The notes under the pieces were generated by a model, which saw only the letters and a program-made list of their open reading frames with translations, had not been told where the DNA came from and did no database searches. The position numbers were made by a program, and so were the translations under genes. From Rhodoplanes tepidamans (GTDB lineage Bacteria; Pseudomonadota; Alphaproteobacteria; Rhizobiales; Xanthobacteraceae), in the NCBI RefSeq assembly GCF_030813915.1, contig NZ_JAUSUJ010000006.1:62001-126000 (forward strand): a stretch of 64,000 nucleotides of DNA, read 5' to 3'. Shown here piece after piece: positions 50,655-60,406 of the stretch. Each line of letters opens with the position of its first letter. Positions within the stretch are counted from its first letter, which is position 1.

Positions 50655-51071
50655 ATGCTCCTCGTGTCTCGCCTGCTGATCAGCGTCGTCGCCCTGACCA
50701 CGCTGTCCGGCAACATCGCCGACTGGAACACGACCCACATCTTCAGCGAGCTGTGGTCGCCGCACGCGCGCTTCCACGGCGCGTGGTTCGTGATCGCGAT
50801 GACGCTCCTGTCGGCGGTCTCGCTGTGGCTGACCTGGTCGGGCCGGCGGCGCACCGAGCGGGCCGGCATCGCGATCCTGATCCAGGGCGCGATCTGGCTC
50901 GCCTTCTTCCCGGCCATGCTGGTGCCGGACACGCTGCTCGCCGATCCGGGCAAGGAGGTCCGGCTCGCCGGACTCGATCTCAACCTGCTCGGCGCGATCG
51001 TGAACATGGTTCTGCTCGCGACCGCCGGGTGGCTGCTCCGGCGCCCGCGCATGGCGGTTCGATCGCCCTGA
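50655..51071 (+). CDS. Small four-helix membrane protein of unknown function
   Basis: 138-aa hydrophobic protein. Helices are visible at about 5-20, 43-60, 70-92 and 108-128, with short polar loops (DWNTTHIFSELWSPHARFHG after helix 1). The His-rich first loop with HIF and HARFHG recalls DUF6640-like proteins, but I do not assign a function. It lies 99 bp after the phosphoesterase-like gene, same strand, and converges on purH 49 bp later. The GC content and codon use match the neighbours. Confidence 0.75.
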   Translation: MLLVSRLLISVVALTTLSGNIADWNTTHIFSELWSPHARFHGAWFVIAMTLLSAVSLWLTWSGRRRTERAGIAILIQGAIWLAFFPAMLVPDTLLADPGKEVRLAGLDLNLLGAIVNMVLLATAGWLLRRPRMAVRSP

Positions 51072-51120
51072 CCGAAGCGAGCCGCCCGGCCGGCGAGCCA
51101 GCTGCCGCAGGTCGTTCCGC

Positions 51121-52713
51121 TCAGTGCCGGAAGTGGCGCACGCCGGTGAGGACCATGGCGACGTCGTGGTCGTCGGCCGCCTTGATCACCTCCTCGTCGC
51201 GGATCGACCCGCCCGGCTGAACCACCGCGGTGGCACCGGCCCGGATCGACACCAGCAGCGCGTCCGGGAACGGATAGAAGGCGTCGGAGGCGACCACCGA
51301 GCCCTTGGTGAGCGGCTCCGGCAGCTCGAAGAAGCGCGCCGCGGCCTCGGCCTTGCGGACCGCGATCGCCGCCGAATCAACGCGGCTCATCTGGCCGGCG
51401 CCGACCCCGACGGTGGCGCGGTCCCGGGCGTAGACGACGGCGTTCGACTTGACGTGCTTGGCGACCCGGAAGGCGAACCTGAGGTCGGCGAGCTCGGCCT
51501 CGGTCGGCGCCCGCTTGGTCACCACCTTGAAGTCGAGGTCGTCGGCGACGGCGTTGTCGCGCGACTGCATCAGGAAGCCGCCCGCGACGGTCCGCATGGT
51601 GAAGCCGCGGGCGCGCGGATCCGGCAGGCCGCCCGCCAGCATCAGGCGGAGATTCTTCTTGGCACGGACGATCTCGATCGCCTCGTCGGTCGCGTCGGGG
51701 GCGATGATCACCTCGGTGAAGATCCCGGTGATCATGCGGGCCGCCTCGGCGTCGAGCGTGCGGTTCACCGCGACGATACCGCCGAAGGCGGAGTCCTGGT
51801 CGCACATCAGCGCCTTGCGATAGGCTTCGACGAGCGTCTCGGCCTCGGCGACGCCGCACGGATTGGCGTGCTTGATGATGGCGCAGGCGGCGGTGCGCCG
51901 CGGATCGAACTCGGCGACGCATTCGTAGGCCGCGTCGGTGTCGTTGATGTTGTTGTAGGAGAGCTGCTTGCCCTGCACCTGGCGGGCCGTGGCGACGCCG
52001 AAGCGCACCTCCGGCGAGCGGTAGAAGGCGGCGACCTGGTGCGGGTTCTCGCCGTACCGCATGGTCTGGATCAGCTTGCCGCCGAGCGCCCGCCAGTCCG
52101 GCGTCGGCTCGTCGAGCGTCTCGGCGAACCAGCCCGAGATCGCCGCGTCGTAGGCGGCGGTGCGCCCATAGGCCTTGGCGGCGAGGCGCTTGCGCAGCGC
52201 CAGGGTGGTCGCTCCACCGTGCTGGTCCATCTCGCCGAGCACCACCGCATAGTCCTGCGCGTCGACCACCACGGTGACGTCGGCGTGGTTCTTGGCCGCC
52301 GCGCGCACCATCGCCGGACCGCCGATGTCGATGTTCTCGATGCACTCCTCGAAGCCGGCGCCCTTCGCGACCGTCGCCTCGAACGGATAGAGATTGACGA
52401 CCAGCAGATCGATCGGCGCGATGCCGTGCGCCGACATGGCGCCGACATGCTCGGCATTGTCGCGGATGGCGAGGAGACCGCCGTGCACCCTCGGGTGCAT
52501 GGTCTTGATACGGCCGTCCATCATCTCCGGGAAGCCGGTGAGCTCGGAGACGTCGCGCACCGCGAGGCCGGCCTCCGCGAGCGCCTTCCTGGTGCCGCCG
52601 GTCGACACCAGCTCGACGCCGTGCCCCGCGAGGGCACGGGCGAAGTCGACGAGGCCGGACTTGTCGGAGACGGACAGGAGAGCGCGGAGAATGCGACGCG
52701 GTTGTTCGGTCAT
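51121..52713 (-). CDS. purH: Bifunctional AICAR transformylase/IMP cyclohydrolase
   Basis: 530 aa, catalysing the last two steps of IMP synthesis. The N-terminal MGS-like cyclohydrolase domain ([45 protein letters not shown]) precedes the transformylase domain ([40 protein letters not shown]). ATG at 52713 is chosen by family N-terminus. It is the last gene of the htpX/rsmB/heparinase/purH series on the minus strand, an order common in Hyphomicrobiales. Confidence 0.97.
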   Translation of the reverse strand: MTEQPRRILRALLSVSDKSGLVDFARALAGHGVELVSTGGTRKALAEAGLAVRDVSELTGFPEMMDGRIKTMHPRVHGGLLAIRDNAEHVGAMSAHGIAPIDLLVVNLYPFEATVAKGAGFEECIENIDIGGPAMVRAAAKNHADVTVVVDAQDYAVVLGEMDQHGGATTLALRKRLAAKAYGRTAAYDAAISGWFAETLDEPTPDWRALGGKLIQTMRYGENPHQVAAFYRSPEVRFGVATARQVQGKQLSYNNINDTDAAYECVAEFDPRRTAACAIIKHANPCGVAEAETLVEAYRKALMCDQDSAFGGIVAVNRTLDAEAARMITGIFTEVIIAPDATDEAIEIVRAKKNLRLMLAGGLPDPRARGFTMRTVAGGFLMQSRDNAVADDLDFKVVTKRAPTEAELADLRFAFRVAKHVKSNAVVYARDRATVGVGAGQMSRVDSAAIAVRKAEAAARFFELPEPLTKGSVVASDAFYPFPDALLVSIRAGATAVVQPGGSIRDEEVIKAADDHDVAMVLTGVRHFRH

Positions 52714-52837
52714 CACGTTATATCGGTCTGGTTGATGCGGGTCGGCGGCATATTGGGCCGCAGCCCCCGCCTTGGCTAGCGCATTTTCCGGGTTCGACAC
52801 AGCCGCTCGCCGCCGATCCGCCGGCGCCGGCGGCGCC

Positions 52838-54604
52838 TCACCGCGACAGCCCGGAGGCCTGCTCGCGGCCCCCGCGCGAGGACGCGCCGGTCGGCAGCGT
52901 CTCGCTGGTCAGCGCGAAGGTCCATTCGATCCGCGGTGCCCGCCGGGCGTTGCCGTGGATGACGAGCTGCACGGTGCGGCGCGGGCCGGTGCGGCCGCCG
53001 AGAAAGACGCTCTCCTCGATGTCGACTCGGTCCTCGTGCGCCAGGAAGGTCCACACGTCCCTGTTGGCGAGCGTCAGCATCACGCCGTGGCCGTCGTCGA
53101 CCGGCGAGACCCGGATGCTCGGATGCAGGTGGAAGCGCACCGCGAACTCGTCCGGCGTCTTGGCCGGCAGGGCCTCGCCGCGGGCCGGCAGGAAGATGTC
53201 CTCGCCCTCCAGCCGCCGGCCGTCGGCGGTCAACGTGACGGTGCGCTGGTGGATCACGCCGAAGCGGCCGGCATAGCCGTCGTGGCTGACGCGGACCTGC
53301 TCGGCGTGGTCGTCGGCGTCGCGGGTGGCGACGATGCGGCTCGGGCCGCCCGAGATCAGCGTCCCGAACACCCGCCGCATGAGCCGCGTGTCGTAGAAAT
53401 CGCAGGACGAGGTCTGATTGAACGTGACCGTGGAATGCGCCGCCGTGGCCCGCGCCAGATGGCGCCAGTTGCCCTTGCCGGTCGCCGGCAGACCGCAGTT
53501 CACGACGATGCGCTGCTGGCGCGACGACAGCTCGAACGACAGGCAGCCGGCATGCGCGTCGGCGGACAGCGCGAGCGGCGGCGGCGCGCCCGTGTCCATC
53601 AGCACCACGGTGTCGCGCGCCTCGATGCGCTGGTAGCCCGAGTGGACCGCGTTGGCGACCGGCGTGCCGCGGGCGTCGTCGTAGGCCAGGATGGTGGCCA
53701 GCAGATCCTGGGCGGTCGGCCCCATCCCGTTGAACAGCGCGAAGGTCTTGTCGGAGTGCCGGAAGAACCGCAGCATCGGCATCATGCGGTCGACCGCATT
53801 GAGCAGCGCCGGCGGCGGCGCGACGTTGCGGGCCGTGAAGGCCTGGGCGAGCGGCAGCAGATCCGCGAGGATCTGGATCAGGGCGCCGGGATTGCGACTG
53901 ACATGACCGCCGTCGGCGAGGATCTGGCGCTCGAGCTCGGCCGAGAGGCGGCGCGTCGCGCGCTTGAGGTGGCGGAGCTGCCCGGTCATGCACAGCGCCG
54001 CGTAGGTGAGCGCGATCGCAGCCTGCAGGCGCGGCACGCCGTCCTGGGCGTCGGCGGCGGTCCAGCGCAGGAACCGCACCTGCCGGCCGAGGCTGCGCAG
54101 GAAGCGGCGATAGAAGCGCACGTCGGCATCGGCCAGGATCAGGCTCGCCTGGGTCAGCCAGGAGACGATCCGGCGCGACAGGATCTCGGGCCGCCAGGCG
54201 ATCCCGTGCCAGCCGCCCTGCAGGGCGATCCACTCGTCGACCAGGGCGCGGGCATTGGCGCGGGCGGCGGCCGATTCGGCGGCGCGCAGGTGGCGCAGCC
54301 AGCCGAAGCCGAGCAGCGACGCCGCCCAGTCCGCGGTCGGCGGCTCCATCTCGAAGGGCGAGCGGCCGTCGCAGATCACGATCTTGCCGGCGAGCGCGAA
54401 GCGGCCCGCATAGATCTCGCTCGCCCGGGTCGGATCGGAGGTGCGCAGCGACTGCGGCGCGATGGCGATGCGCTCGCCCCGGCCGGTCCAGCGGAACAGG
54501 TCGAGCACGCGCAACGCCGCGAGCCGGCCCGCCACATGGGCGAGACCGCGCCGCACCGCGTACCAGATCAACCTTCCGCGGTCCGCGATCGCTACGCGGG
54601 ACAT
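52838..54604 (-). CDS. Heparinase II/III family protein
   Basis: 588-aa protein of the alginate lyase-like heparinase II/III group found in most Hyphomicrobiales. An N-terminal alpha-toroid ([20 protein letters not shown] ... [19 protein letters not shown]) is followed by a beta-sandwich domain ([53 protein letters not shown]). No signal peptide is seen. The enzyme activity is not established for this subgroup; a role with cell-surface polysaccharide is inferred from the family. The open frame continues upstream through the antisense of rsmB-coding DNA in another frame, which is not part of this gene. Confidence 0.9.
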   Translation of the reverse strand: MSRVAIADRGRLIWYAVRRGLAHVAGRLAALRVLDLFRWTGRGERIAIAPQSLRTSDPTRASEIYAGRFALAGKIVICDGRSPFEMEPPTADWAASLLGFGWLRHLRAAESAAARANARALVDEWIALQGGWHGIAWRPEILSRRIVSWLTQASLILADADVRFYRRFLRSLGRQVRFLRWTAADAQDGVPRLQAAIALTYAALCMTGQLRHLKRATRRLSAELERQILADGGHVSRNPGALIQILADLLPLAQAFTARNVAPPPALLNAVDRMMPMLRFFRHSDKTFALFNGMGPTAQDLLATILAYDDARGTPVANAVHSGYQRIEARDTVVLMDTGAPPPLALSADAHAGCLSFELSSRQQRIVVNCGLPATGKGNWRHLARATAAHSTVTFNQTSSCDFYDTRLMRRVFGTLISGGPSRIVATRDADDHAEQVRVSHDGYAGRFGVIHQRTVTLTADGRRLEGEDIFLPARGEALPAKTPDEFAVRFHLHPSIRVSPVDDGHGVMLTLANRDVWTFLAHEDRVDIEESVFLGGRTGPRRTVQLVIHGNARRAPRIEWTFALTSETLPTGASSRGGREQASGLSR

Positions 54605-54708
54605 CGAAACCCGGGCCCCTTCCGCTGACGCGTCCCGCCGACGCGTGGCGGACACCATAACGAACGGAAATTTCAGGGCAACACTTCCGGCGGCCCGCCG
54701 GGCCCGGC

Positions 54709-56049
54709 TCAGCGGCGCACCAGGCGGGCCGCGAAGAAACCGTCGAGTCCGCCCATGCGGGGCTCGGGATCCGGCCACGCGGCCGGTAGCGTTCGCAGCT
54801 CGCCCGCCGGTCCGACGAGGCCGGCGAGACCGGGGATCTCGTCGTCCGAGACCGGCCTGCGGACGACCCGCGGATCGCGATCGAGCAGCGCCGCGATCTG
54901 CTGCTCGCCCTCCTCCGGCTCCAGCGAGCAGGTGCAGTAGACGAGCGTGCCGCCGTCGCGCAGCAGATCGACGGCGCGGTCGAGCAGCGCCGCCTGCAGG
55001 CCGGCGAGGGCGACGAGGTCGGCCTCGGTCTTGCGCCAGGGAATGTCGGGATGGCGCCGCATCGTGCCGGTCGACGAGCACGGCGCATCGAGCAGCACCG
55101 CGTCGAACGGCCCGGCCCGGAACTCGGTCACGTCGGCGGCCACCGTCTCGGCGGCGAGCCCGACCCGGGCGAGGTTCTCGCGCAGGCGCGCCAAGCGGGG
55201 CTCGGAACGGTCGATCGCCGTCACGCGGGCGCCGGCGGCGGCGAGCTGCAGCGTCTTGCCGCCCGGCGCGGCACAGAGATCCGCGACCGCGAGCCCGGCG
55301 ACCGGCCCGAGCAGACGGGCGGGCAGCGCCGCGGCGGCGTCCTGCACCCACCACTCGCCCTCGGCATAGCCGGGAAGGCCGGACACCGGCCCGTGCGGCA
55401 CCAGCCGGACCGATCCGGTCGGCAGCACCTTGCCGCGCAGCCGCGCGGCCCAGGCTTCGGGATCGCTCTTCACGGTGAGGTCGAGGGCCGGCTCGCCGGC
55501 ATGCGCGGCGGCGATCGCCCGGGCCGTCTCGGCGCCGTAGCTGCGGCTCCAGCGGTCGAGCAGCCAGGCGGGCGTGTCGAGCGTCACCGGATCGCGGTCG
55601 GCCATCAGCTCGGCGCCGCTGCGGGCGATCCGGCGCAGCACCGCGTTGACGAGCCCGGCATAGCGGGCGGACCGGCGGTCGGCCTGGACGAGCCGGACCG
55701 AGAGGTCGACGGCGGCGTGGTCCGGAATGTCGAGGACGTGGATCTGGGCGGCGCCGACCAGCAGGGCGCTCTCCAGCCGCGCCGCCTCGGCCGGCAGGCC
55801 GCGGTCGAGGCAGCTCGTCACCAGGTGGCGCAGGGTGCCGAGCCGGCGCAGCGTGGTCCCGACGATGCGGCGGACCAGCGCGCGGTCGCGGTCGGAGAGG
55901 AGCCCCAGCCCCTGGTTGGCGGTCGCACCGTCGAGCTGCTCGTCGAGCGAGCGGCCGCGATGGAGCACCCCCTCGACGATCTCGGCGGCGACCCGCCGTG
56001 CGGCGAAGCCGGGCGCTTGGGAGGGCGGCGAATAGGCGGGACGTGGCAT
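54709..56049 (-). CDS. rsmB: 16S rRNA cytosine-C5 methyltransferase, RsmB
   Basis: 446 aa. An N-terminal NusB-like RNA-binding domain (about 20-150) precedes a Rossmann methyltransferase: SAM motif ADLCAAPGGKTLQLAA, DAPCSSTGTMRRHPDI and the catalytic YCTCSLEPEEGE (both conserved Cys present). It methylates C967-equivalent in 16S rRNA. ATG at 56049 is chosen with CGGAG upstream; the longer frame adds 17 residues without support. It lies 205 bp downstream of htpX and 104 bp upstream of the heparinase-like gene. Confidence 0.93.
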   Translation of the reverse strand: MPRPAYSPPSQAPGFAARRVAAEIVEGVLHRGRSLDEQLDGATANQGLGLLSDRDRALVRRIVGTTLRRLGTLRHLVTSCLDRGLPAEAARLESALLVGAAQIHVLDIPDHAAVDLSVRLVQADRRSARYAGLVNAVLRRIARSGAELMADRDPVTLDTPAWLLDRWSRSYGAETARAIAAAHAGEPALDLTVKSDPEAWAARLRGKVLPTGSVRLVPHGPVSGLPGYAEGEWWVQDAAAALPARLLGPVAGLAVADLCAAPGGKTLQLAAAGARVTAIDRSEPRLARLRENLARVGLAAETVAADVTEFRAGPFDAVLLDAPCSSTGTMRRHPDIPWRKTEADLVALAGLQAALLDRAVDLLRDGGTLVYCTCSLEPEEGEQQIAALLDRDPRVVRRPVSDDEIPGLAGLVGPAGELRTLPAAWPDPEPRMGGLDGFFAARLVRR

Positions 56050-56253
56050 GTGCTTCGGGGCTCCGACCGGACGACGGGCGCGGACCGGCGCGGGCCGCAC
56101 CGGGGTTCCCCGGTAACGCGAACGAGAACACGCCGGTTCGGCGACCGGCAGGAGCCTAATAACAGATTGCGAGCGGCCGAAGGCAACCCGCCTCCGACCG
56201 CGTCGCGGACCCGGTATGCCCGCACCCGGTACGACGATGGTGTCGGCGCCGCA

Positions 56254-57222
56254 TCAGCCCCACGGGCCGCGGCGCGCTCCGCCGCTCCACGGACCGGAGC
56301 TCGGGCGGCTGCCGGCCGGCCGGGCGGCCGGGCGGGCGGAGCCGCCGCCGAAGCCGCCACCGAAACCGCCGCCCATCTCGGCGGCGAACCGCTGCAGCGC
56401 CGCGATGCGGTTCTCGGTCGCCGGGTGGGTGGTGAACAGGTTGTCCATCCGGGCCCCCGACAGCGGGTTGATGATGAACATGTGGGCCACGGCCGGGTTG
56501 CGCTCGGCCGCCTCGTTGGGGATCTGGTGGGCGGCGTTGTCGATCTTGGCGAGCGCCGAGGCGAGCCAGTCGGGACGGCCGCAGATCTGGGCGCCCATGC
56601 GGTCCGCCGCGTATTCGCGGGTCCGGCTGATCGCCATCTGCACCAGCATGGCGGCGATCGGGGCGAGGATCACCATCGCCAGCGTGCCGACGATGCCGAG
56701 CCCGCCGCCGTTGTTGTCGCGGTTGCCGCCGCCGAAGAACAGGCCGAACTGCGCCAGCATCGAGATCGCGCCCGCGATCGTCGCCGTGATCGTCATGATC
56801 AGGGTGTCGTGGTTCTTCACGTGGGCGAGCTCGTGCGCCATCACGCCCGCCACCTCCTCGCGCGACAGCATGTTCAGGAGGCCCGTGGTCGCCGCCACGG
56901 CGGCGTTCTGCGGGTTCCGGCCGGTCGCGAAGGCGTTGGGCTGCGGGTCGTCGATCAGATAGACGCGCGGCATCGGCAGCCCGGCGCGCTGCGACAGCTC
57001 GTGCACCATGGCGTACAGCTCGGGCGCGGTGCGCGCGTCGACCTCGTGGGCGCCGGTCATCGACAGCACCATCCGGTCGGCGTTCCAGTAGCTGAACAGG
57101 TTCATGCCGGCGGCCACCAGGAATGCGATGGTCGCACCAGCCTGGCCGCCGATCAGGTAACCGACGCCCATGAACAGGGCGGTCAGCCCCGCCAGCAGGA
57201 TCGCGGTCTTCAGGTAGTTCAT
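56254..57222 (-). CDS. htpX: Heat-shock membrane protease HtpX
   Basis: 322-aa M48 zinc protease for membrane-protein quality control. Two N-terminal helices (about 6-40), the zinc motif [11 protein letters not shown] (H130, E131, H134), the third ligand region [15 protein letters not shown], and two further helices (about 145-190). The C-terminal tail is Gly/Ala/Pro-rich ([20 protein letters not shown]). GAGGG before the ATG at 57222 supports this start. It is divergent from the SdhAF4 gene. Confidence 0.95.
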   Translation of the reverse strand: MNYLKTAILLAGLTALFMGVGYLIGGQAGATIAFLVAAGMNLFSYWNADRMVLSMTGAHEVDARTAPELYAMVHELSQRAGLPMPRVYLIDDPQPNAFATGRNPQNAAVAATTGLLNMLSREEVAGVMAHELAHVKNHDTLIMTITATIAGAISMLAQFGLFFGGGNRDNNGGGLGIVGTLAMVILAPIAAMLVQMAISRTREYAADRMGAQICGRPDWLASALAKIDNAAHQIPNEAAERNPAVAHMFIINPLSGARMDNLFTTHPATENRIAALQRFAAEMGGGFGGGFGGGSARPAARPAGSRPSSGPWSGGARRGPWG

Positions 57223-57379
57223 CTTAGCCCTCGTCGCGGGCCGCCCGTCGCGGGCGGCCGTGTCGCCTCCGATATGGGAAAGGCGGAAAATCCCGACAAG
57301 CATACCGCGCGCCCGCCCACCGCGGCCGAGCGTCGCGCTTCTTTCCCGGCCGCGGCCGCCGGCGGCAGGTCGCCGGGGG

Positions 57380-57408
57380 TTGACGTCGGCGCCGGCCGGG
57401 CTTCTCTA
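57380..57408 (+). promoter_or_regulatory. Candidate promoter for the DUF1674 gene
   Basis: TTGACG (57380-57385), a 17-base spacer and a weak TCTCTA box (57403-57408). Transcription would start at or next to the ATG at 57415, and no Shine-Dalgarno sequence precedes that codon, which together suggest a leaderless message. Confidence 0.4.
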
Positions 57409-57414
57409 GCGGAC

Positions 57415-57639
57415 ATGAGCGACAAGAACGCCCCGACCACCGACGACACCGTCCCGACCGAGCCGCCGGCCAGGCTGCTGAGCCCGGCCGCCCAGCGGGC
57501 GCTCGCCGAGGCGGCCGCCCGCCGCGCCGAGATCGACCAGCGGACCGCCGGCCGGCCGAAGGAGCTCCGCGGCCGCGGCGGCCTCGAGCCCGACCGCTAC
57601 GGCGACTGGGAAGTGAAGGGCATCGCCAGCGATTTCTGA
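57415..57639 (+). CDS. DUF1674 protein, succinate dehydrogenase assembly factor 4-like
   Basis: 74 aa. The C-terminal signature GRGGLEPDRYGDWEVKGIAS is diagnostic of DUF1674/SdhAF4, which protects the flavinylated SdhA subunit during assembly of complex II in mitochondria and alphaproteobacteria. The N-terminal 45 residues are a variable acidic and Ala-rich stretch. The long open frame upstream is a shadow; only this tail is real. sdh genes are not in the window. Confidence 0.9.
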   Translation: MSDKNAPTTDDTVPTEPPARLLSPAAQRALAEAAARRAEIDQRTAGRPKELRGRGGLEPDRYGDWEVKGIASDF

Positions 57640-57799
57640 CCCGGCTCGTCTCGGACGCGTCGGTGCGACAGGGATCCGCCGCCTTCGACCCTCATGGTGA
57701 GGAGCGCTCGCGGAGCGCGTCCCGCACCATCAGGACCGGGTCGCGCCTCGCGGTCGCCGCCGCATTGCCGGTCCCCCGGCGAATCGCTACCCTGGGACT

Positions 57800-58336
57800 A
57801 TGATCCGAGGCGCCAGAAGATATTCCGTAAAGCGCTCGCCCGCCGACCGGCTGGTGGTCAGCGTGCTGGTCGCGTTCGCCGTGCTCGGCCTCGCCGCCCT
57901 GAAGTCGTGGTGGGACGGCGAGCCGCTGATCCGCGGGCGGGCGCCGGCCCCGCATGCCGACCTGCGCGGCGCTCCGGCCCGCATGGCCGTGGACGTCGTC
58001 TACGTGGTCGACGGCGACACCTTCGACGCCCGGATCCATGTCCGCGACGACCGGACCGTCACCGGCCGGGTGCGGCTGCGCGGCGTCGACACCCCGGAGC
58101 TGCACGGCCAGTGCGAGGCCGAGCGGGTGAAGGCCGAGGAGGCCCGGGCGGTGCTGCGCCGGCTGCTGGCGGAGGGCGAGGTGGCGATCTCGGCCGCCGG
58201 CGAGGAGAAGTACGGCCGGGTGCTGGCCGACGTGGCGACGCGAAAGACCCCGAACGTCGCCGCCGCCCTGATCGCCGCCGGCGTCGCCCGCCCCTATGGC
58301 GGCGGCCACCGCTTCGGCTGGTGCGGCCGCGGGTGA
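57800..58336 (+). CDS. Membrane-anchored thermonuclease-family nuclease
   Basis: 178 aa. One N-terminal membrane helix (about 18-36) would place the SNase domain (about 62-178) in the periplasm. Catalytic residues equivalent to staphylococcal nuclease are all seen: DGDTFDA (metal Asp), RLRGVDTPEL (Arg94, Asp97, Glu100) and EKYGRVLADV (Arg140). Calcium-dependent cleavage of DNA or RNA is expected. The gene stands alone, 160 bp after the DUF1674 gene. Confidence 0.9.
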   Translation: MIRGARRYSVKRSPADRLVVSVLVAFAVLGLAALKSWWDGEPLIRGRAPAPHADLRGAPARMAVDVVYVVDGDTFDARIHVRDDRTVTGRVRLRGVDTPELHGQCEAERVKAEEARAVLRRLLAEGEVAISAAGEEKYGRVLADVATRKTPNVAAALIAAGVARPYGGGHRFGWCGRG

Positions 58337-58625
58337 CGGCCGGACGCGACCGGGACGCGTGCCGTTTTCCACGGCAAAGTGTAAGCCGCCCCTGACATCC
58401 ACCGTAAATATATTCACATTTTTGTATCCCTGACGCCACGAGGCGCCGCTCTCGCGCAACTTCCACGATCCGGACGGTAGGTCCCTACTGGCCGAACGCC
58501 GCGCGATCGGCTTAGCTCCGGTCACCCCCGGTTGAACTCGTCCTGCTCGAAATCACCGCGCTCCGAACCACCGCGCCGCGAGCCGTCGTGCGCACGCGCC
58601 ATGTCGCTTGCCTGAAGGGGGACTC

Positions 58626-59342
58626 ATGCACGCTCGAACCACAGCCCGGACCACCGTCGTTCTGCTCGCCGCCGCCTCCGCCGCCGCCCTCGCGGCCGGC
58701 ACCGCCGCGGCCGCCGACCTGTCCGCCAGGCCGGTCTACAAGGCGCCGCCCGTCATCGAGGCGCCGAGCCCGTGGCAGATCCGCCTGCGCGCGCTCGGCG
58801 TGATCACCAACGACGGCGGCACCGTCGACCAGGTCCCCGGCTCGGACCTCAAGACCTCCGACACGGTCGTGCCGGAGCTCGACATCACCTACTACTTCAC
58901 CCCGAACATCGCGGCCGAGCTGATCCTCGGCGTGACCCGCCACCACGTCACCGGGACCGGCACCATCGACAGCCTCGACGTCGGCAAGGCGTGGCTGCTG
59001 CCGCCGACCCTGACGCTGCAGTACCACTTCACCCAGTTCGGCGCGTTCAAGCCCTATATCGGCCTCGGCGTGAACTACACGGTGTTCTTCAATCAGGATG
59101 CCGGCAACACCTGGCTGAACGGCGTCGCCGTCACCGAGAGCAAGCTCAAGAACACGTTCGGCGTCGCCGGCCAGATCGGCTTCGACTACATGATCGACCG
59201 CCACTGGGGCGTGAACTTCGACGTCAAGAAGCTCTATCTGCGGCCCGAATGGGAGGGCACGCTCAACTACGTCGTCCCGGTCACCGGCAAGGTCGAGCTG
59301 GACCCCTGGCTGATCGCCGGCGGCGTGACCTACCGGTTCTGA
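58626..59342 (+). CDS. OmpW-family outer membrane protein
   Basis: 238 aa. A signal peptide (cleaving near AAA-AD) precedes an eight-stranded beta barrel of the OmpW/AlkL type: WQIRLRALGVITNDGG, ELDITYYFTPNIAAELILGV, FGAFKPYIGLGVNYTVFF, WGVNFDVKKLYLRPEW, ending in aromatic YRF. Such proteins form small hydrophobic-compound channels. AAGGGGG precedes the ATG at 58626. The 289-bp upstream region has an AT-rich stretch (about 58404-58430) likely to hold the promoter. Three hairpins follow the stop. Confidence 0.93.
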   Translation: MHARTTARTTVVLLAAASAAALAAGTAAAADLSARPVYKAPPVIEAPSPWQIRLRALGVITNDGGTVDQVPGSDLKTSDTVVPELDITYYFTPNIAAELILGVTRHHVTGTGTIDSLDVGKAWLLPPTLTLQYHFTQFGAFKPYIGLGVNYTVFFNQDAGNTWLNGVAVTESKLKNTFGVAGQIGFDYMIDRHWGVNFDVKKLYLRPEWEGTLNYVVPVTGKVELDPWLIAGGVTYRF

Positions 59343-59351
59343 CCGGTTCCG

Positions 59352-59373
59352 ACCGGCGGCTTCGGCCGCCGGT
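59352..59373 (+). terminator. Terminator hairpin after the OmpW gene
   Basis: A 9-bp perfect stem ACCGGCGGC / GCCGCCGGT with the very stable TTCG tetraloop, 10 bp after the stop codon. No T-run follows, as is common at this GC content. Confidence 0.65.
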
Positions 59374-59416
59374 CCGGCGCGCGCCGGCAGCCCCCGACCC
59401 TCCGCGAGCGCGAGCC

Positions 59417-59440
59417 AGCGGGCGCCCCAGGGCGCCCGCT
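59417..59440 (+). terminator. Second terminator hairpin after the OmpW gene
   Basis: AGCGGGCGCC / GGCGCCCGCT, 10-bp perfect stem with CCAG loop, followed by TTCGCGTTT. This is a plausible intrinsic terminator on the plus strand. Confidence 0.65.
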
Positions 59441-59481
59441 TCGCGTTTCCGACCTGCCGGCGCGCGCGGCCGCGAAACGAA

Positions 59482-59503
59482 ACGGGCGCCCGCGGGCGCC
59501 CGT
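59482..59503 (-). terminator. Terminator palindrome after the L,D-transpeptidase gene
   Basis: A 22-bp perfect palindrome (ACGGGCGCCC, GC, GGGCGCCCGT) 37 bp beyond the minus-strand stop, followed on that strand by TTCGTTTCG. It shares the GGGCGCCC core with the plus-strand hairpin nearby. Confidence 0.6.
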
Positions 59504-59539
59504 GGAACCCGTCCGGCGATCCGAGGCCGGTCGCGGCGG

Positions 59540-60064
59540 TCAGCGCGTGACCACCACGGTGGTGCCGACCGTGACGCGGCCGTAGAGGTCGGTGATGTCC
59601 TCGTTGAACATGCGGATGCAGCCGTAGGACACGAATCCGCCGATCGAGCGCGGCACGTTGGTGCCGTGGATCGCGTACTCGCCGCCCGACAGCGTCATGG
59701 CCGCGACCCCCATCGGGTTCTGCGGCGTGCCGCCCTTGATCAGGTCCGGGATGCGCGGGTTGTCGCGCTTCACCTCGGCGGGCGGCGCCCAGTCCGGCTT
59801 GACGTACTTGCCGGTGATGCGGCTCACCCCGCTCCACTGCTTGCCGGCCTTGCCGACCCCGACCGGATAGCGCAGCGCGGTGCCGTCGCCCAGCACCAGA
59901 TAGAGCCGGCGCTCCTTGGTCTTCACCACGATCGTGCCGGCCTCGTAGCCGGCATCCCGGAACGCGACCTGCTCGCGCGCCGAGGCGCTCTGCGGTGCCG
60001 CCAGTGCGACCACCATGCCGGCCGCGACCGCGACGGCGGCCATCCGTGACCCGATGCGTGCCAT
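59540..60064 (-). CDS. L,D-transpeptidase (YkuD family)
   Basis: 174 aa with a signal peptide (cleaving after ASA near residue 29). The YkuD catalytic motif is complete: His133 in AIHGTNVPRSIGG and the SYGCIRM pattern with Cys149. It makes 3-3 cross-links in peptidoglycan or anchors proteins to it, in the periplasm; such enzymes are abundant in Hyphomicrobiales. AGGGGG before the ATG at 60064 decides the start over one 14 codons upstream. Confidence 0.93.
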   Translation of the reverse strand: MARIGSRMAAVAVAAGMVVALAAPQSASAREQVAFRDAGYEAGTIVVKTKERRLYLVLGDGTALRYPVGVGKAGKQWSGVSRITGKYVKPDWAPPAEVKRDNPRIPDLIKGGTPQNPMGVAAMTLSGGEYAIHGTNVPRSIGGFVSYGCIRMFNEDITDLYGRVTVGTTVVVTR

Positions 60065-60349
60065 GGTTCCCCCTGCGAAAATGCCAGACGATGTCGACGT
60101 CCACACCGTGGCCCGTCGTCCACGGATCAGACGACGTCACCATTTGATATTCGGTGAGTTCGGGGCAACCCCTTCAAAGCGTTCGTGATCGAAGTAAACG
60201 ACAGGTGCAGCAGAAACGTCACAGTTGCTGTGGCGGATTTACCCGGAGTGGCTACGACAATGCTGTCGGCGGGTCTGAAAGCGCGTGCAACGGCTCGAGA
60301 GTCGCGCGGATCGTGATCACGCGCCGTCCGTAAACCGGGCCATGACGAC
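60065..60349. other. Intergenic region upstream of the L,D-transpeptidase
   Basis: No gene is seen. It holds the upstream region of the transpeptidase, with a less GC-rich part at about 60140-60250 that should contain its promoter. The palindrome CGTGATCACG occurs at 60312-60321. The rest up to acs is its terminator. Confidence 0.5.
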
Positions 60350-60381
60350 GACGCCCCCGCCGGCAGGCCGGCGAGGGCGTC
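60350..60381 (-). terminator. Terminator hairpin after acs
   Basis: A 14-bp stem with one mismatch (GACGCCCCCGCCGG / CCGGCGAGGGCGTC) and CAGG loop, 25 bp beyond the acs stop on the minus strand. No T-run follows. Confidence 0.55.
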
Positions 60382-60406
60382 ACGTCCTTCGAAACGGCGA
60401 AGCGCG

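Noticed and set aside
52838-56131. A 1097-codon frame fusing the heparinase-like protein to upstream sequence
   Set aside because: The upstream half is the rsmB region read in the wrong frame. The true start is ATG 54604.
55051-57639. 862-codon frame ending in the SdhAF4-like sequence
   Set aside because: Only the last 74 residues match DUF1674; the rest is antisense to rsmB and htpX.
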